Source of the DNA: Cyrtodaria siliqua
Taxonomy: Eukaryota > Mollusca > Bivalvia > Adapedonta > Hiatellidae
NCBI GenBank assembly: GCA_037043455.1
Contig: JAWPHD010010374.1
Coordinates: 30,330 to 94,329 of the forward strand
Direction of reading: 5' to 3'
Length of the DNA: 64,000 bases
Notes under the pieces: generated by a model
What the model saw: the letters and a program-made list of their open reading frames with translations, nothing else
Database searches by the model: none
What the model was told of the DNA's origin: nothing
Made by a program: the position numbers and the translations under genes
Shown here: positions 39,557-52,748 of the stretch, piece by piece
Layout of the letters: each line of letters starts with the position of its first letter
Position numbering within the stretch: the stretch's first letter is position 1

Positions 39557-39748
39557 TATTTAGGTTCTCATCTCTGACTGACATTGTCAAAAAAACTTAA
39601 CACCAAATAAGAAATAAAAAGGAACTCAATCCCAAATAAAACATATTTAGCTTGTATTTTTCTTTACCAATTGTTTTCTTATTGTCTGTGAATAAACTTC
39701 AAAAAGTTGATCTGTACTATATATAATTTTGATGAAGGCCATGCTTTG

Positions 39749-40010
39749 TACACTACTCAACTTTTATAATCGGTCACTGTTGAAAGAATTATATATTTTT
39801 TAATAATTCATATTTTCATTTGAAATTTTAACAGGCGTCGTCTAACAAATATCGCTAGCGATTTATAAAACTTAATCTGCCTTGATTGAACTAAAACATT
39901 GTTGATAAACTTAATAAAATATTGGTATGTATTTCGGTGATTTCCAGTTTTTAGTATTCGTGTTATTTTCAAAAAATCTGGGTGACCGATTATAAAAGTT
40001 GAGTAGTGTA
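39749..40010. mobile_element. TA-flanked MITE (mariner-like ends)
   Basis: Perfect 29-bp inverted repeats starting TACACTACTCAACTTTTATA. 262 bp, no ORF. The TA + CACTACTCAA ends are shared with the 11062-11271 element, although the interior differs. Confidence 0.9.
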
Positions 40011-40209
40011 TATATGTACCTTTTTCAGTTAATGCAAATTATCACTATCACCAGCCATTCTATGCTTTGTTTGGTATTGGTAATCCATCATATAAAATTA
40101 TTGCAAAACTTAGAAATGTGACGAATGAGGTGCTTTTTATGCTGTTTCACATCATTTCATATTATTGATATTACCACGTGTCATAGAATTGGACGATGTC
40201 ATGCAATGA

Positions 40210-40360
40210 TTAACCCTTAACCCGCTAAGCACGACTATAACAGCATTTGCGTCCATTGTAAACCAGATTAGCCAATGAGTAACTCGCAAGTCACATAAAT
40301 GGAATGGTCTTAATTCAAAGAAAGAACAGTCCATTATATATATGTAGTGGATTAAGGGTT
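40210..40360. mobile_element. MITE with TTAACCCGCTA ends
   Basis: Second copy of the 15989-16182 family: TTAACCCTTAACCCGCTAAG at the left, GTGGATTAAGGGTT at the right. Lacks the GAAA expansion. Confidence 0.85.
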
Positions 40361-41217
40361 GACAATAATATACGAGGCCTCCGATTATACTTGTTAAGGA
40401 CCTATTTCCCGATTATACTTGTTAAGGACCTCTTTCCAGATTATACTTGTTAAGGACCTATTTCCCAATGTTAAATGGTCATTGAAAAAGTATGGAAAGC
40501 TTGCTTATATACTGCAAACCTGCTATAAATGACTGATAAGTGCAGGTATATAAATTGAGGCCCTACAATAGTTTTTGCTCTAAATAGCTTTGTTATATTG
40601 AACAGTATCTAGGGTATAGCAGAATATACTTTTATGAAGAAGATTAATCAACAAATTAACAAATCTGTACTAATTAAAAAACTTTGTTGATTATTCATTG
40701 TTTTTAGAACAAAAATAAAACCCAAACACAACTAATGAAACACCTGCTTTTTTGTTTTAATATGTTGGTTTCATACAAAAGCTGTATTTGGAGGGCCTCA
40801 TCATTTGATACAAAATTAAATAACACCATTTTCTGATGCAATTGTATGTCTAACAGAGATTTACAGTTACCTAATATACAAATTCTTTCTCCCTCCTCCC
40901 TCCACCACCCACCCACCCCAAATTAAATAAACTTGAAATAGGTCCTGCAACAGGAATGTTGCTAAGTTACTCTTTATATTTTACTGAATAACTCAAAACA
41001 AATGATGTAGTATTATAAAAAGAATCTTCCATTCGTGTTCAATGCATTTGAAATAATATGAAACTATTTGAATAAATCGCTTAGGGTCGTAAATCAGCTC
41101 ATTTCAATTCATTTGAAACACACGAACGTAAGATCCTCTCTTAACTGCAGTTCGAGCAAACAGTTTGTTAATATTTGTTGAATGATATCATGATGATCAT
41201 CTTGCCTTACTCTTATC

Positions 41218-41479
41218 TTAAAGGGACACACGACAATCTTTATCAAGTATTAAATAGAGCACCTCGAGGTCAACTTGAAACCTGCTCGCATTTAATTAAA
41301 TAAAAGGAAATCAACTCGCTACTCCAACATAGGAGTGCACTATAATGAACAATTAATAGTGTGCAAAAACACAAGTATCCAAATCAGTATTAGTAATTAA
41401 ATATTTACAAATATGCTCGTTATTTAGAAAAATTAGTGAGTTTTAAAAAAAAAATCAAGATTGCTATGTGTCCCTTTAA
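41218..41479. mobile_element. Complete TTAA-flanked MITE
   Basis: TTAAAGGGACACACGACAAT at the left, AAGATTGCTATGTGTCCCTT with TAA at the right. 262 bp. Confidence 0.88.
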
Positions 41480-41689
41480 TACCAAATGCTAACATTGTCT
41501 AAAAGGGAGATGGGGACGCAGGGGTCTGAGGGGTGACACAAGGGTGTGAGTGGATGTTGAAACAGGTCTCTGAGGGGAAGGTGGGAGCAGATAGCATGAA
41601 TTTACCACTGTCAGAAATAATTTTATTTCTGTTCAATTACGACTTGATTAGTTCACAGTGTATCTTCAGAACAAACCCACAGCTGAATG

Positions 41690-41760
41690 CATTTGGCCTA
41701 AATTTCCTCTTCTTGCAGGCTATCCTACGATCACGTTAACGAACCATAGGAATATAGTCG
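41690..41760 (+). mobile_element. SINE fragment (30.3-kb family)
   Basis: CTATCCTACGATCACGTTAA with CGAACCATAGGAAT matches the core CTATCCTGCGAGCACGTTAA of the full SINE. Confidence 0.65.
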
Positions 41761-42432
41761 TCAGTATTAAAGGGCATGTCATGCTTCCAAGATAATCTAA
41801 ACAATGGTGTTGATGATTCGTTAATCAACAAATTGATCGGTTAACCTGTTTTCCCCATACATATTTTGACCTGTTGACCGTACTATTTCACCAAATTCTA
41901 CTTCGCCCTCATTCCTCTATGATATTGTTCGTAATCGTTGTTTACAGTCGTTTAAACATATTTTTTATGCCAATTCAAACCTCAGTGATTGTGTCTTATG
42001 CGTTGTTTCTTATTTATTAAATAAAAATAAACCTATCAACTTGTCCAAGTGTGTTGTTTTCAATCAAGTTGTTACCTCCTAACACTCGGACTGTAGATAT
42101 AGTTTAATAAAATCCTACCCCTAGCAAATGTAGCGATCAAAGCAAGACAGTATTTATTGCCCTCACCCTTTTGCACTAACGCATTTTTGGCGATCATTTC
42201 TGTAGATGCATGGTTAGTGGAATCGGGGACATATCTATATGTTTAGGTGAAATGCTGTTCGGTCCAAACTTTGAGGACAGCCTCACTCGTAGGTGGCTTA
42301 AAAACGGCAGCAGTCGGTTACTAAGAGGAATCCCTAACAACAGTCCCGTGTCGATAATTCCATAGATGATGGCAGTTGTACCTAGTTCTTGTTCAAATAG
42401 TGCCAGGAAAAAAATGCTTCCCTCAATCTGCT

Positions 42433-42721
42433 TTAAAGCGACCCAGGGCAATCTTGAAGTGTTGCCGAGCATTACAATTTAAAGCGTTTCGTTATTAATT
42501 CATTATCAGTTTCACGTTAAACCTGCATGCGTATAATTAAATATAAAAAAAAAGTTTTTCATTTTTCTTCTTATTCTACCATAGGTTTAAATGTAGTATT
42601 GTTGCAATATAATCAACAGTTTGTTATAAACAAAAACAATTTAAAATGAAAGTTATGTAGAAAATTTAACGGGACGCTGTGAGATTTTTTAAAAAATCAA
42701 GATTGCCGTTTGTCCCTTTAA
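42433..42721. mobile_element. Complete TTAA-flanked MITE
   Basis: TTAAAGCGACCCAGGGCAAT at the left (more diverged), AGATTGCCGTTTGTCCCTTT with AA at the right. 289 bp. Confidence 0.85.
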
Positions 42722-42943
42722 ATTAACTGGATTTTATGAAGAAATCATAAAACCCCAACCTGAAGCGACGCTTTTGTTGACATTTTTACCCATTAAGTCA
42801 TTTGGTAAATTAGCCACCCTGGCATCAGCTGACCTTAGACACGTGACGACGTCAACTGACGTCACTAACGTCGCTGCTACGGACAACCTGATAGGTAAGG
42901 AATCAGTTGTATTGGTAAGGCTTTTATTTTCTCTCTTATAAAA

Positions 42944-43085
42944 CGATTCTTATGGATGGCGGGAGGTATATAATACTGGTTCTACCCTGGAAAATCGGAG
43001 TCTTGTCTTGACCACAAACAATTCGAACATCATATATGGCCTAACAGCTAAAAATGACGTAAAACACCATTCAAACAAACACAAT
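42944..43085 (+). mobile_element. SINE-type 3' fragment
   Basis: GGAGGTATATAATACTGGTT with CTACCCTGGAAA and tail GACGTAAAACACCATTC. The same motif (GGAGGTATATAGTACTGGTT) occurs at 18450-18475 and in looser form at 32975. No tRNA head is visible. Confidence 0.55.
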
Positions 43086-43139
43086 CTCTTGTATCTGATC
43101 ATTTGGGAATTAAGTATATGTATTTGATAAAATAGGTCG

Positions 43140-43623
43140 ATTATTTCATTGTCTATACTATAACGAGAAACAACAGTACTGCCGAATTTAGTGACCGGAC
43201 ACAATCATCATCTAGCATATCAAAAACCCATCACCACAGTTGACTATTATAAATATTCATATTTTCCTCGCGCAATTACAGCTTGGGATTCCCTGCCATC
43301 GCATGTAGTCAGTGCTGACTCGATCCTTGGATTTAAGTCAGAGCTGGCTACATTGCCATTCCCATAGTAAATTATATACTATCCTATTTTATGTTTTAAC
43401 CCGCACAGCTAATATTATTGTCTTCACAGTGTCTTGTACATTACTATCGGCATTTATATAGGCATATTTTATTCGCACTAGTTTTTACCACATTGTCTTG
43501 TTCTCCTGGGTGGATTGAGTAGCTTGGGAAACTTGACATTCTTTCACTTTTTTAACCCCCACGCATGGCCATATAATCTTAATTGATTCTTTGCCATTAT
43601 TGTAAAAGAAGAAGAAGGAGAAG
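43140..43623 (+). mobile_element. 5'-truncated non-LTR retrotransposon, RT C-terminus and 3' UTR
   Basis: The frame ending at TAG 43365-43367 reads YYKYSYFPRAITAWDSLPSH and then VVSADSILGFKSEL, the standard C-terminal end of many LINE ORF2 proteins. A 3' UTR follows and closes with GAAGAAGAAGGAG at about 43606-43620. A different LINE type from the one at 1.3 kb. Dead on arrival by 5' truncation. Confidence 0.8.
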
Positions 43624-45849
43624 ACCGAAAAGAAGGGGGTCGGGAAACAAGACTTGGTTAATTTAATGCTATTTTCGTGTTTTTCTTGTGTGTGTTTTTT
43701 GCATATATTTTATTATTTGTTATCTGTTATTGGCAATATTTATTGACTGTTATTCAATTTGCTGTAAAATCTTGGTATGAGAGCCCCACCCGAGGCGCCC
43801 TCTCCTCTACCCGCACAAAAATCTTGAAAGTGATGAAAATTTGCTTGTCAACAGATTGTTTTTAAGTCAACCACACTCCCCGCTAAACTGAAAAAAAAGT
43901 GTTGATGTGTGTGTTTTGGGTTAATTGTTTTTAAAAAGTTGCGCGCCCACCACACTATCTAATCTCAAATCCTATTTCGGATGCTGGGCCGGGTACATTT
44001 AGGTCAGGAGACATCATAAAAGCGAGATAAAAAAAATTACGAGTGAGACGAGTGTGGCACTATGAGAATGAGACATGAGTGTGCCACAATGCGAATGAGA
44101 CACTAGCGTGACAGTACGTGAATAAGACACGAGTGTGGAACTATTGGAATGAGACACGAGTGTTGCAATATGAGAATGAGACAGGAGTGTGACACTGATA
44201 ATGAGACATGAGTGTGGTACTATGAGAATGAGACACGAGTGTGATACTATGAGAATGAGACACGAGTGTGGCACTATGAGAATGAGACGAGCGTGACACA
44301 TTGCGAATGAGACACGAGTGTGGCACTATGAGAATGAGACACGAGTGTGACACTATGGGAATGAGACACGAATGTGGTACTAGGAGAACGAGACACGAGT
44401 GTGACACTATGAGACTGAGACACGCGAGAGGCACTATGTGATTGAGGCACGAGTGTGGCTCTATAAGAGAATGAGACAATAGTGTGGCACAATGAGTAAG
44501 AGACACGAGTGTGGTACTATCATAATGAGAGACGAGTGTGGCACAATGAGAATTAAACATGAGTGTGATACCATAGAAATGAGACACGAGTGTGGCACTC
44601 TGAGAATGAGACATGAGTGTGATACCATAAAAATGAGACACGAGTGTGGTACTCTGAGAATGAGAAAAGCGTGACACAATGAGATTGAGACACGAGTGTG
44701 GCACTATGAGAATGAGACACGACTTGCCCTATGGGAATAAGACACGAATGTAGCAGTATGAGAATGAGACACGAGTGTGGCACTATGAGAATGAGACACG
44801 AGTGTGGCACTATGGGAATGAGACCATAGTATGGCACTATGGGAATGAAACACGAGTGTGGCACTATGGGAATGAGACAATAGTGTGGCACTATGCAAAT
44901 GAGACACGAGTTTGGCACTATGGGAATGAGACCATAGTATGGCACTATGGGAATGAAACACGAGTGTGGCACTATGGGAATGAGACAATAGTGTGGCACT
45001 AGGCAAATGAGACACGAGTGTGGCACTATAAGAATGAGACACGAGTGTGGCATATGAGAATGAGACACAAATATGGTACTATGAAAATGAGACACGAGTG
45101 TGATACTATGAATATGAGACACGAGTGTGGCACACTGAATATGAGACATACGAGTGTGCCACAATGCGAATGAGACACTAGCGTGACAGTACGTGAATGA
45201 GACACGAGTGTGGCACTATGGGAATGAGACACGAGTGTTGCACTGTGAGAATGAGACAATAGTGTGATACTATGAGAATGAGACACGAGTATGGCAGTAT
45301 GAAAAAGAGATACGAGTGTGACACTATGAGAAATAAGAAGCGAGAGTGGTACTATGACAATGAGACATAAGTGTGACACAATGAGAATGAGACACGAGTG
45401 TAGTACTTTGAGAATGAGATACGAGCCTGACACTATGAGAATGAGACAGGGGTGTGGCACTATGGGAATGAGACACGAGTGTAGTACTATGAGAATGAGA
45501 CACGAGTGTAGTACTATGAGAATGAGATACGGGCGTGACACTATGATAATGAGACAAGGTTGTGGCACTATGGGAATGAGAAACGAGCGTTGCACTATGA
45601 GAATGAGACACGAGTTTGGCACTATGAGAATGAGACAACGGTGTGGCACTATGAGAATGAAACACGACTGTGGCACTATGAGAATGAGACGTGAGTGTGG
45701 CACTATGAGAATGAGACACGAGTGTGGTACTATGAGAATGAAACACGAGTTTGGCACTATGATAATGAGACACGAGTGTGGCACTATGAGAATGAGACAT
45801 GCGTGTGGTACTTTGTGAATGAGACACGAGTGTGATACTATGAACATGA

Positions 45850-46690
45850 GACACGAGTATTGCACTCTGAAAATGAGACACGAGTGTGGCACTATAAGAA
45901 TGAGACACGAGTGTGGCACTATGAGAATGAAACACGAGTGTGGCTTTATGATAACTTACATGACAGTGGTACTATTATAATGAGACATGAATGTAGCACT
46001 ATGAAAAAGAAACATGAGTATGGTTCTATGAGAATGAGCCATGGGTGTGGTACTTTGAGAATTAGACATGACTGTGGCACTATGATAAAACGACACGAGT
46101 GTGGTAGTCTACTATGAGAATAAGACACTACTATGGCCTTCGAGAATGAGACACCAGTGCAGCACTATGAGAATGAGATATGAGTGTGACACTATGAGAA
46201 TGAGACACTAGCGTGACACTATGAGAATGAGACACGAGTGTGGCACTTTGAGAATGGGATATGAGTGTGGCATTATGGGAATGAGACACGAGTGTGGCAT
46301 ATGAGAATGAGACACAAATATGGTACTATGAAAATGAGACACGAGTGTGATACTATGAATATGAGACACGTGTGTGGCACACTGAATATGAGACATACGA
46401 GTGTGCCACAATGCGAATAAGACTCTAGCGTGACAGTAAGTGAATGAGACACGAGTGTGGCAGTATGAGAATGAGACTCGAGTATTGCACTGTGAGAATG
46501 AGACAATAGTGTGGCACTATGATAATGAGACACGAGTATGGCAGTATGAAAAAGAGATACGAGTGTGACACTATGAGAAATAAGAAGCGAGAGTGGTACT
46601 ATGACAATGAGACATAAGTGTGACACAATGAGATTGAGACACGAGTGTAGTACTATGAGAATGAGATACGAGCCTGACACTATGAGAATG
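45850..46690. repeat. Higher-order duplication block A within the satellite
   Basis: This stretch recurs 1544 bp downstream (47394-48234) with essentially identical translated frames. It includes the irregular marker TGGCTTTATGATAACTTACA at 45941. A third marker copy is at about 49598. The offset is not a multiple of 27, so the copy arose as a block. Confidence 0.88.
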
Positions 46691-47393
46691 AGACAACGGT
46701 GTGGCACTATGAGAATGAAACACGACTGTGGCACTATGAGAATGAGACGTGAGTGTGGCACTATGAGAATGAGACACGAGTGTGGTACTATGAGAATGAA
46801 ACACGAGTTTGGCACTATGATAATGAGACACGAGTGTGGCACTATGAGAATGAGACATGCGTGTGGTACTTTGTGAATGAGACACGAGTGTGATACTATG
46901 AACATGAGACACGAGTATTGCACTCTGAAAATGAGACACGAGTTTGGCACTATGAGAATGAGACAACGGTGTGGCACTATGAGAATGAAACACGAGTGTG
47001 GTACTATGAGAATGAAACACGAGTTTGGCACTATGATAATGAGACACGAGTGTGGCACTATGAGAATGAGACATGCGTGTGGTACTTTGTGAATGAGACA
47101 CGAGTGTGATACTATGAACATGAGACACGAGTATTGCACTATGAGAATGAGACACGAGTTTGGCACTATGAGAATGAGACAACGGTGTGGCACTATGAGA
47201 ATGAAACACGACTGTGGCACTATGAGAATGAGACGTGAGTGTGGCACTATGAGAATGAGACACGAGTGTGGTACTATGAGAATGAAACACGAGTTTGGCA
47301 CTATGATAATGAGACACGAGTGTGGCACTATGAGAATGAGACATGCGTGTGGTACTTTGTGAATGAGACACGAGTGTGATACTATGAACATGA

Positions 47394-48234
47394 GACACGA
47401 GTATTGCACTCTGAAAATGAGACACGAGTGTGGCACTATAAGAATGAGACACGAGTGTGGCACTATGAGAATGAAACACGAGTGTGGCTTTATGATAACT
47501 TACATGACAGTGGTACTATTATAATGAGACATGAATGTAGCACTATGAAAAAGAAACATGAGTATGGTTCTATGAGAATGAGCCATGGGTGTGGTACTTT
47601 GAGAATTAGACATGACTGTGGCACTATGATAAAACGACACGAGTGTGGTAGTCTACTATGAGAATAAGACACTACTATGGCCTTCGAGAATGAGACACCA
47701 GTGCAGCACTATGAGAATGAGATATGAGTGTGACACTATGAGAATGAGACACTAGCGTGACACTATGAGAATGAGACACGAGTGTGGCACTTTGAGAATG
47801 GGATATGAGTGTGGCATTATGGGAATGAGACACGAGTGTGGCATATGAGAATGAGACACAAATATGGTACTATGAAAATGAGACACGAGTGTGATACTAT
47901 GAATATGAGACACGTGTGTGGCACACTGAATATGAGACATACGAGTGTGCCACAATGCGAATAAGACTCTAGCGTGACAGTAAGTGAATGAGACACGAGT
48001 GTGGCAGTATGAGAATGAGACTCGAGTATTGCACTGTGAGAATGAGACAATAGTGTGGCACTATGATAATGAGACACGAGTATGGCAGTATGAAAAAGAG
48101 ATACGAGTGTGACACTATGAGAAATAAGAAGCGAGAGTGGTACTATGACAATGAGACATAAGTGTGACACAATGAGATTGAGACACGAGTGTAGTACTAT
48201 GAGAATGAGATACGAGCCTGACACTATGAGAATG
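47394..48234. repeat. Higher-order duplication block A' within the satellite
   Basis: Partner of 45850-46690, carrying the marker at 47485. It diverges after about 48234, where the flanking units differ. Confidence 0.88.
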
Positions 48235-51200
48235 AGACAGGGGTGTGACACAATGAGTATGAGACACGAGTGTAGTACTATGAGAATAAGAAACGAGCCT
48301 GACACTATGAGAATGAGACATAAGTGTGACACAATGAGAATGAGACACGAGTGTAGTACTATGAGAATGAGATACGAGCCTGACACTATGAGAATGAGAC
48401 AGGGGTGTGGCACTATGGGAATGAGACACGAGTGTGGCACTATGAGAATAAGACACGAGTGTAGTACTATGAGAATGAGACACGAGTGTGGCACTATGGG
48501 AATGAGACCATAGTATGGCACTATGGGAATGAAACACGAGTGTGGCACTATGGGAATGAGACAATAGTGTGGCACTATGGGAATGTGACAATAGTGTGGC
48601 ACTATGGGAATGAGACAATAGTGTGGCACTATGCAAATGAGACACGACTGTGGCACTATAAGAATGAGACACGAGTGTGGCATATGAGAATGAGACACAA
48701 ATATGGTACTATGAAAATGAGACACGAGTGTGATACTATGAATATGAGACACGAGTGTGGCACACTGAATATGAGACATACGAGTGTGCCACAATGCGAA
48801 TGAGACACTAGCGTGACAGTACGTGAGTGAGACACGAGTGTGGCACTATGAGAATGAGACACGAGTGTTGCACTGTGAGAATGAGACAATAGTGTGGTAC
48901 TATGAGAATGAGACACGAGTATGGCAGTATGAAAAAGAGATACGAGTGTGACACTATGAGAAATAAGAAGCGAGAGTGGTACTATGACAATGAGACATAA
49001 GTGTGACACAATGAGAATGAGACACGAGTGTAGTACTTTGAGAATGAGATACGAGCCTGACACTATGAGAATAAGACAGGGGTGTGGCACTATGGGAATG
49101 AGACACGAGTGTAGTACTATGATAATGAGACACGAGTGTAGTACTATGAGAATGAGATACGGGCGTGACACTATAATAATGAGACAAGGTTGTGGCACTA
49201 TGGGAATGAGACACGAGTGTGGCAGTATGATAATAAGACACGAGTGTTGCACTATGAGAATGAGACACGAGTGTGTCACTATGAGAATGAGACAACGGTG
49301 TGGCACTATGAGAATGAAACACGAGTGTGGCACTATGAGAATGAGACGTGAGTGTGACACTATGAGAATGAGACACGAGTGTGGCACTGTGAGAATGAAA
49401 CACGAGTTTGGCACTATGAGAATGAGACACGTGTGTGGCACTATGAGAATGAGACATGCGTGTGGTACTTTGTGAATGAGACACGAGTGTGATACTATGA
49501 ACATGAGACACGAGTATTGCACTCTGAAAATGAGACACGAGTGTGGCACTATAAGAATGAGACACGAGTGTGGCACTATGAGAATGAAACACGAGGGTGG
49601 CTTTATGATAACTTACATGACAGTGGTACTATTATAATGAGATGAATGTAGCACTATGAAAAAGAAACATGAGTATGGTTCTATGAGAATAAGCCATGGG
49701 TGTGGTACTTTGAGAATTAGACATGACTGTGGCACTATGATAAAACGACACGAGTGTGGTAGTCTACTATGAGAATAAGACACTACTATGGCCTTCGAGA
49801 ATGAGACACCAGTGCAGCACTATGAGAATGAGATATGAGTGTGACACTATGAGAATGAGACACGAGTGTGACACTATGAGAATGAGACACGAGTGTGACA
49901 CTATGAGAATGAGACACGAGTGTGACACTATGAGAATGAGACACGAGTGTGGCACTTTGAGAATGGGATATGAGTGTGGCATTATGGGAATGAGACACGA
50001 GTGTGGCATTAAGACAATGAAACATGAGTGTTGCACTATGAAAATGATACATGAGTGTGGCATTATCAGATATATGTGTGGCACTATGAGATTGAGACAT
50101 GATTGTGGCACTATGAGAATGCGACATGAGTTTGGCACTTTGAAAATGAGAAATCAGTGTGCCACTTTGAGTGTGGCAATATGAGAATGAAACACGCGTG
50201 TGGCTCCATGAGAACAGGTCATGCGTGTGGCACTGTGAGAATGAGACATGAATGTATCACTATGAAAAGGAAACATGAATTTAGTACTATGAGAATGAGC
50301 CATGAATGTGGTACAATGAGATTGCGACATGAGTGTGACACTATGACGATGCGACATGATTATAGCACTATGAAAAGGGAAAACATGAGTATGGTACTAT
50401 GAGAATGAGCCATGATTGTGGCACTATGAGAAAACGACACGAGTGTGGTAGCCTACTATGAGAATAAGACACTATTGTGGCATTCGAGAATGAGACACCA
50501 GTGTAGCACTATGAGAATGAGATATGATTGCGACACTGTCAGAAAAGACACACATTTTACACTTTGAGAATGAGACACGAGTGTAGCATTATCAGAATGA
50601 AACACGAGTGTGTCACTGAGTGTAGCACAATGCGAATGAGACATGGGTGTGACACTGTGATAAAAAGACATGTGTTTGGCACTTTGAGAATTAGAAATTA
50701 GTATGGCTCGGTGAGAATGAGATACCAGTGTGGAACTATGAGAATAATATATGATTCTGGCACTATGATAATTAGATATGAGTGTGGATATATGAGCATA
50801 AAGCATGATTCTGGAACTATGAGAACGAGATATGATTCTGGCACTATGAGATTGCGACGTATTTCTGTAACTATGATAATGAGACATGATTGTGACTTAA
50901 TGAGAATGAGAGACCGGTGTGGCTCTATGGGAATGAGACATGAGTGTGGCACTACGGGAATGCGACATGAGTTTGGCACAAGTAGAATGAAACATGATTG
51001 TGGTACGGTGAGAATGAGACATGAGTGTGGCACTACGGGAATGCGACATGAGTTTGGAACAAGTAGAATGAAACATGATTGTGGCACGGTGAGAATGAGA
51101 CAAGATTGTGGCACTATGGGATACGACATGATTGTGGCACTATGGGACATGAGTATGACACTATGAGAATGCGACTGCGACATGATTGTCACACTATGAG

Positions 51201-52388
51201 CATGATACATGAGTGTGAGACTGAGAATAAACATGAGTGTGGCACAATGAGAATAAGACGTGAATATGGTACACTGAGAATGAGACGTTATTGTGGCACT
51301 ATGATAATGAAACATGGCTGTGGCACTATTGGATACGACATGATTGTGGCACTATGAAAATACGACGTGATTGTTATACTATGAGAATGCCACATTACTG
51401 TGGCACTATGATAATGAGGCATGCGTGAGAATGATACCTGAGTTTGGCACCGTGCGAATGAGACTTAGTATAGCACTATGAGAATGAGACATGAGTATGG
51501 CACTATGATAATGAGACACGAGTTGGTACTATGAGAACGAGATGTTATTGTGGCACTACGATAATGAAACATGGGTGTGGCACTATGGGAATGCGACATG
51601 ATTGTGGCACTATTAGTATGCGACATGATTGTGGCACTATGAGAATGCCAACTGAGTGTGACACTAAGAGAATTAGGCATGAGTGTGGCACTGAGAATAA
51701 TACATGAGTTCGGTACTATACACATGAGACATGAGTATGGCACGATGAGAACTAGCCATGCATGTGGCACTTTAGAATGAGACATGGGTGTGGCACAATG
51801 AGCATGAGACATGAGTGTGGCACCATGAGAATGAGACGTGAGTATGGCACTATGAGACATAGACATGATTGTGGCACAATGAGATGAGACATGTTTATGG
51901 CACTATGAGAATGAGACGTGAGTGTGGCACTATGAAAATGAGACGTGAGTGTGACACTATGAGAATGAGACACGAGTGTGGCACTATGAGAATGAGACGT
52001 GAGTGTGGCACTATGAGAATGAGACGCGAGTGTGGCACTATGAGAATGAGACACGAGTGTGGCACTGAGAATGAGACGTGAGTGTGGCACTATGAGAATG
52101 AGACACGAGTGTGGCACTATGAGAACGAGACGCGAGTGTGACACTATGAGAATAAGACGTGAGTGTGGCACTATGAGAATGAGACACGAGTGTGGCACTA
52201 TGAAAATGAGACAAGAGTGTAACACTATAATATTAAGGCATGAGTGTGGCATTTTGAGAAGCAAAACAAGTCCCGTTTCTGACAACGTTACCAGTGACAA
52301 ATACATATTGCGTGAAGAGAGAAGATCTCAGATAGAACCTGGAGAGGGTACGATAGTAGAATATTAGGGCTGAAATGAGCAAATATAA

Positions 52389-52748
52389 ACGGATATATTA
52401 GTACATGATTGTATAGACGGAGATGCGAGACGTGTATTTAGTAAAGAGATGTGGAGTGCATCACTTTATGTTACCGCAGACCCCTATTGGAAATGTCTGC
52501 CCACGAAAGCGACCCGGGAGGAATTGGGATGTAGGAGATTAAATACAAGGCAGTCATAAAGAAATGAACGTTTAATGACATGTCAGAGACTGTCGGAGGA
52601 AAAGGAAATAGAAATAATTAGACATGCAGAACGAACAAAGCGGAGAGAGTTGGAGTGTAAACGGAAAACAGAAGGTGAATTAAAAGAAGCGTATGAAGAA
52701 ATGCAAGCGGATATGTACACCGAACGTAAGGAAGTGTTGGACAACTAG
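52389..52748 (+). pseudogene. Degenerate charged coiled-coil ORF beside the satellite
   Basis: One frame is open from about 52389 to a TAA at 52557-52559 and again to TAG 52746-52748. The second half (ATG 52575) gives a 57-residue Glu/Lys/Arg-rich helix such as RLSEEKEIEIIRHAERTKRR. I do not recognise it. Its place upstream of the gypsy-type pol relic makes a decayed gag-like reading frame possible; a broken host exon is the alternative. Confidence 0.35.

Larger units (their letters stand above)
44041..52260. repeat. 8.2-kb satellite of a 27-bp unit
   Basis: The consensus GAGACACGAGTGTGGCACTA with TGAGAAT (27 bp) repeats about 300 times. It is fairly homogeneous at 44-49.9 kb, more diverged (GACATGATTGTGGCACTATG type) at 50.0-51.8 kb, and homogeneous again with GAGACGTGAGTGTGG at 51.87-52.2 kb. 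As 27 is a multiple of three and four of the six frames lack stops, long ORFs appear on both strands (up to 396 codons at 46273-47463, minus). They carry IVPHSCLIL-, HSHSATLVS-, MRHECGTMR- and NETRVWHYE-type repeats. These look like by-products of the unit, not genes. Confidence 0.97.

Noticed and set aside
45026..49592. Long ORFs of 200-396 codons on the minus strand, and matching plus-strand ORFs, in the satellite
   Set aside because: They arise in all four stop-free frames on both strands because the repeat unit is 27 bp without stops. No start context, domain or splice signal sets one frame apart.
44041..52260. CRISPR array
   Set aside because: The units are contiguous with no unique spacers, and the genome is eukaryotic.
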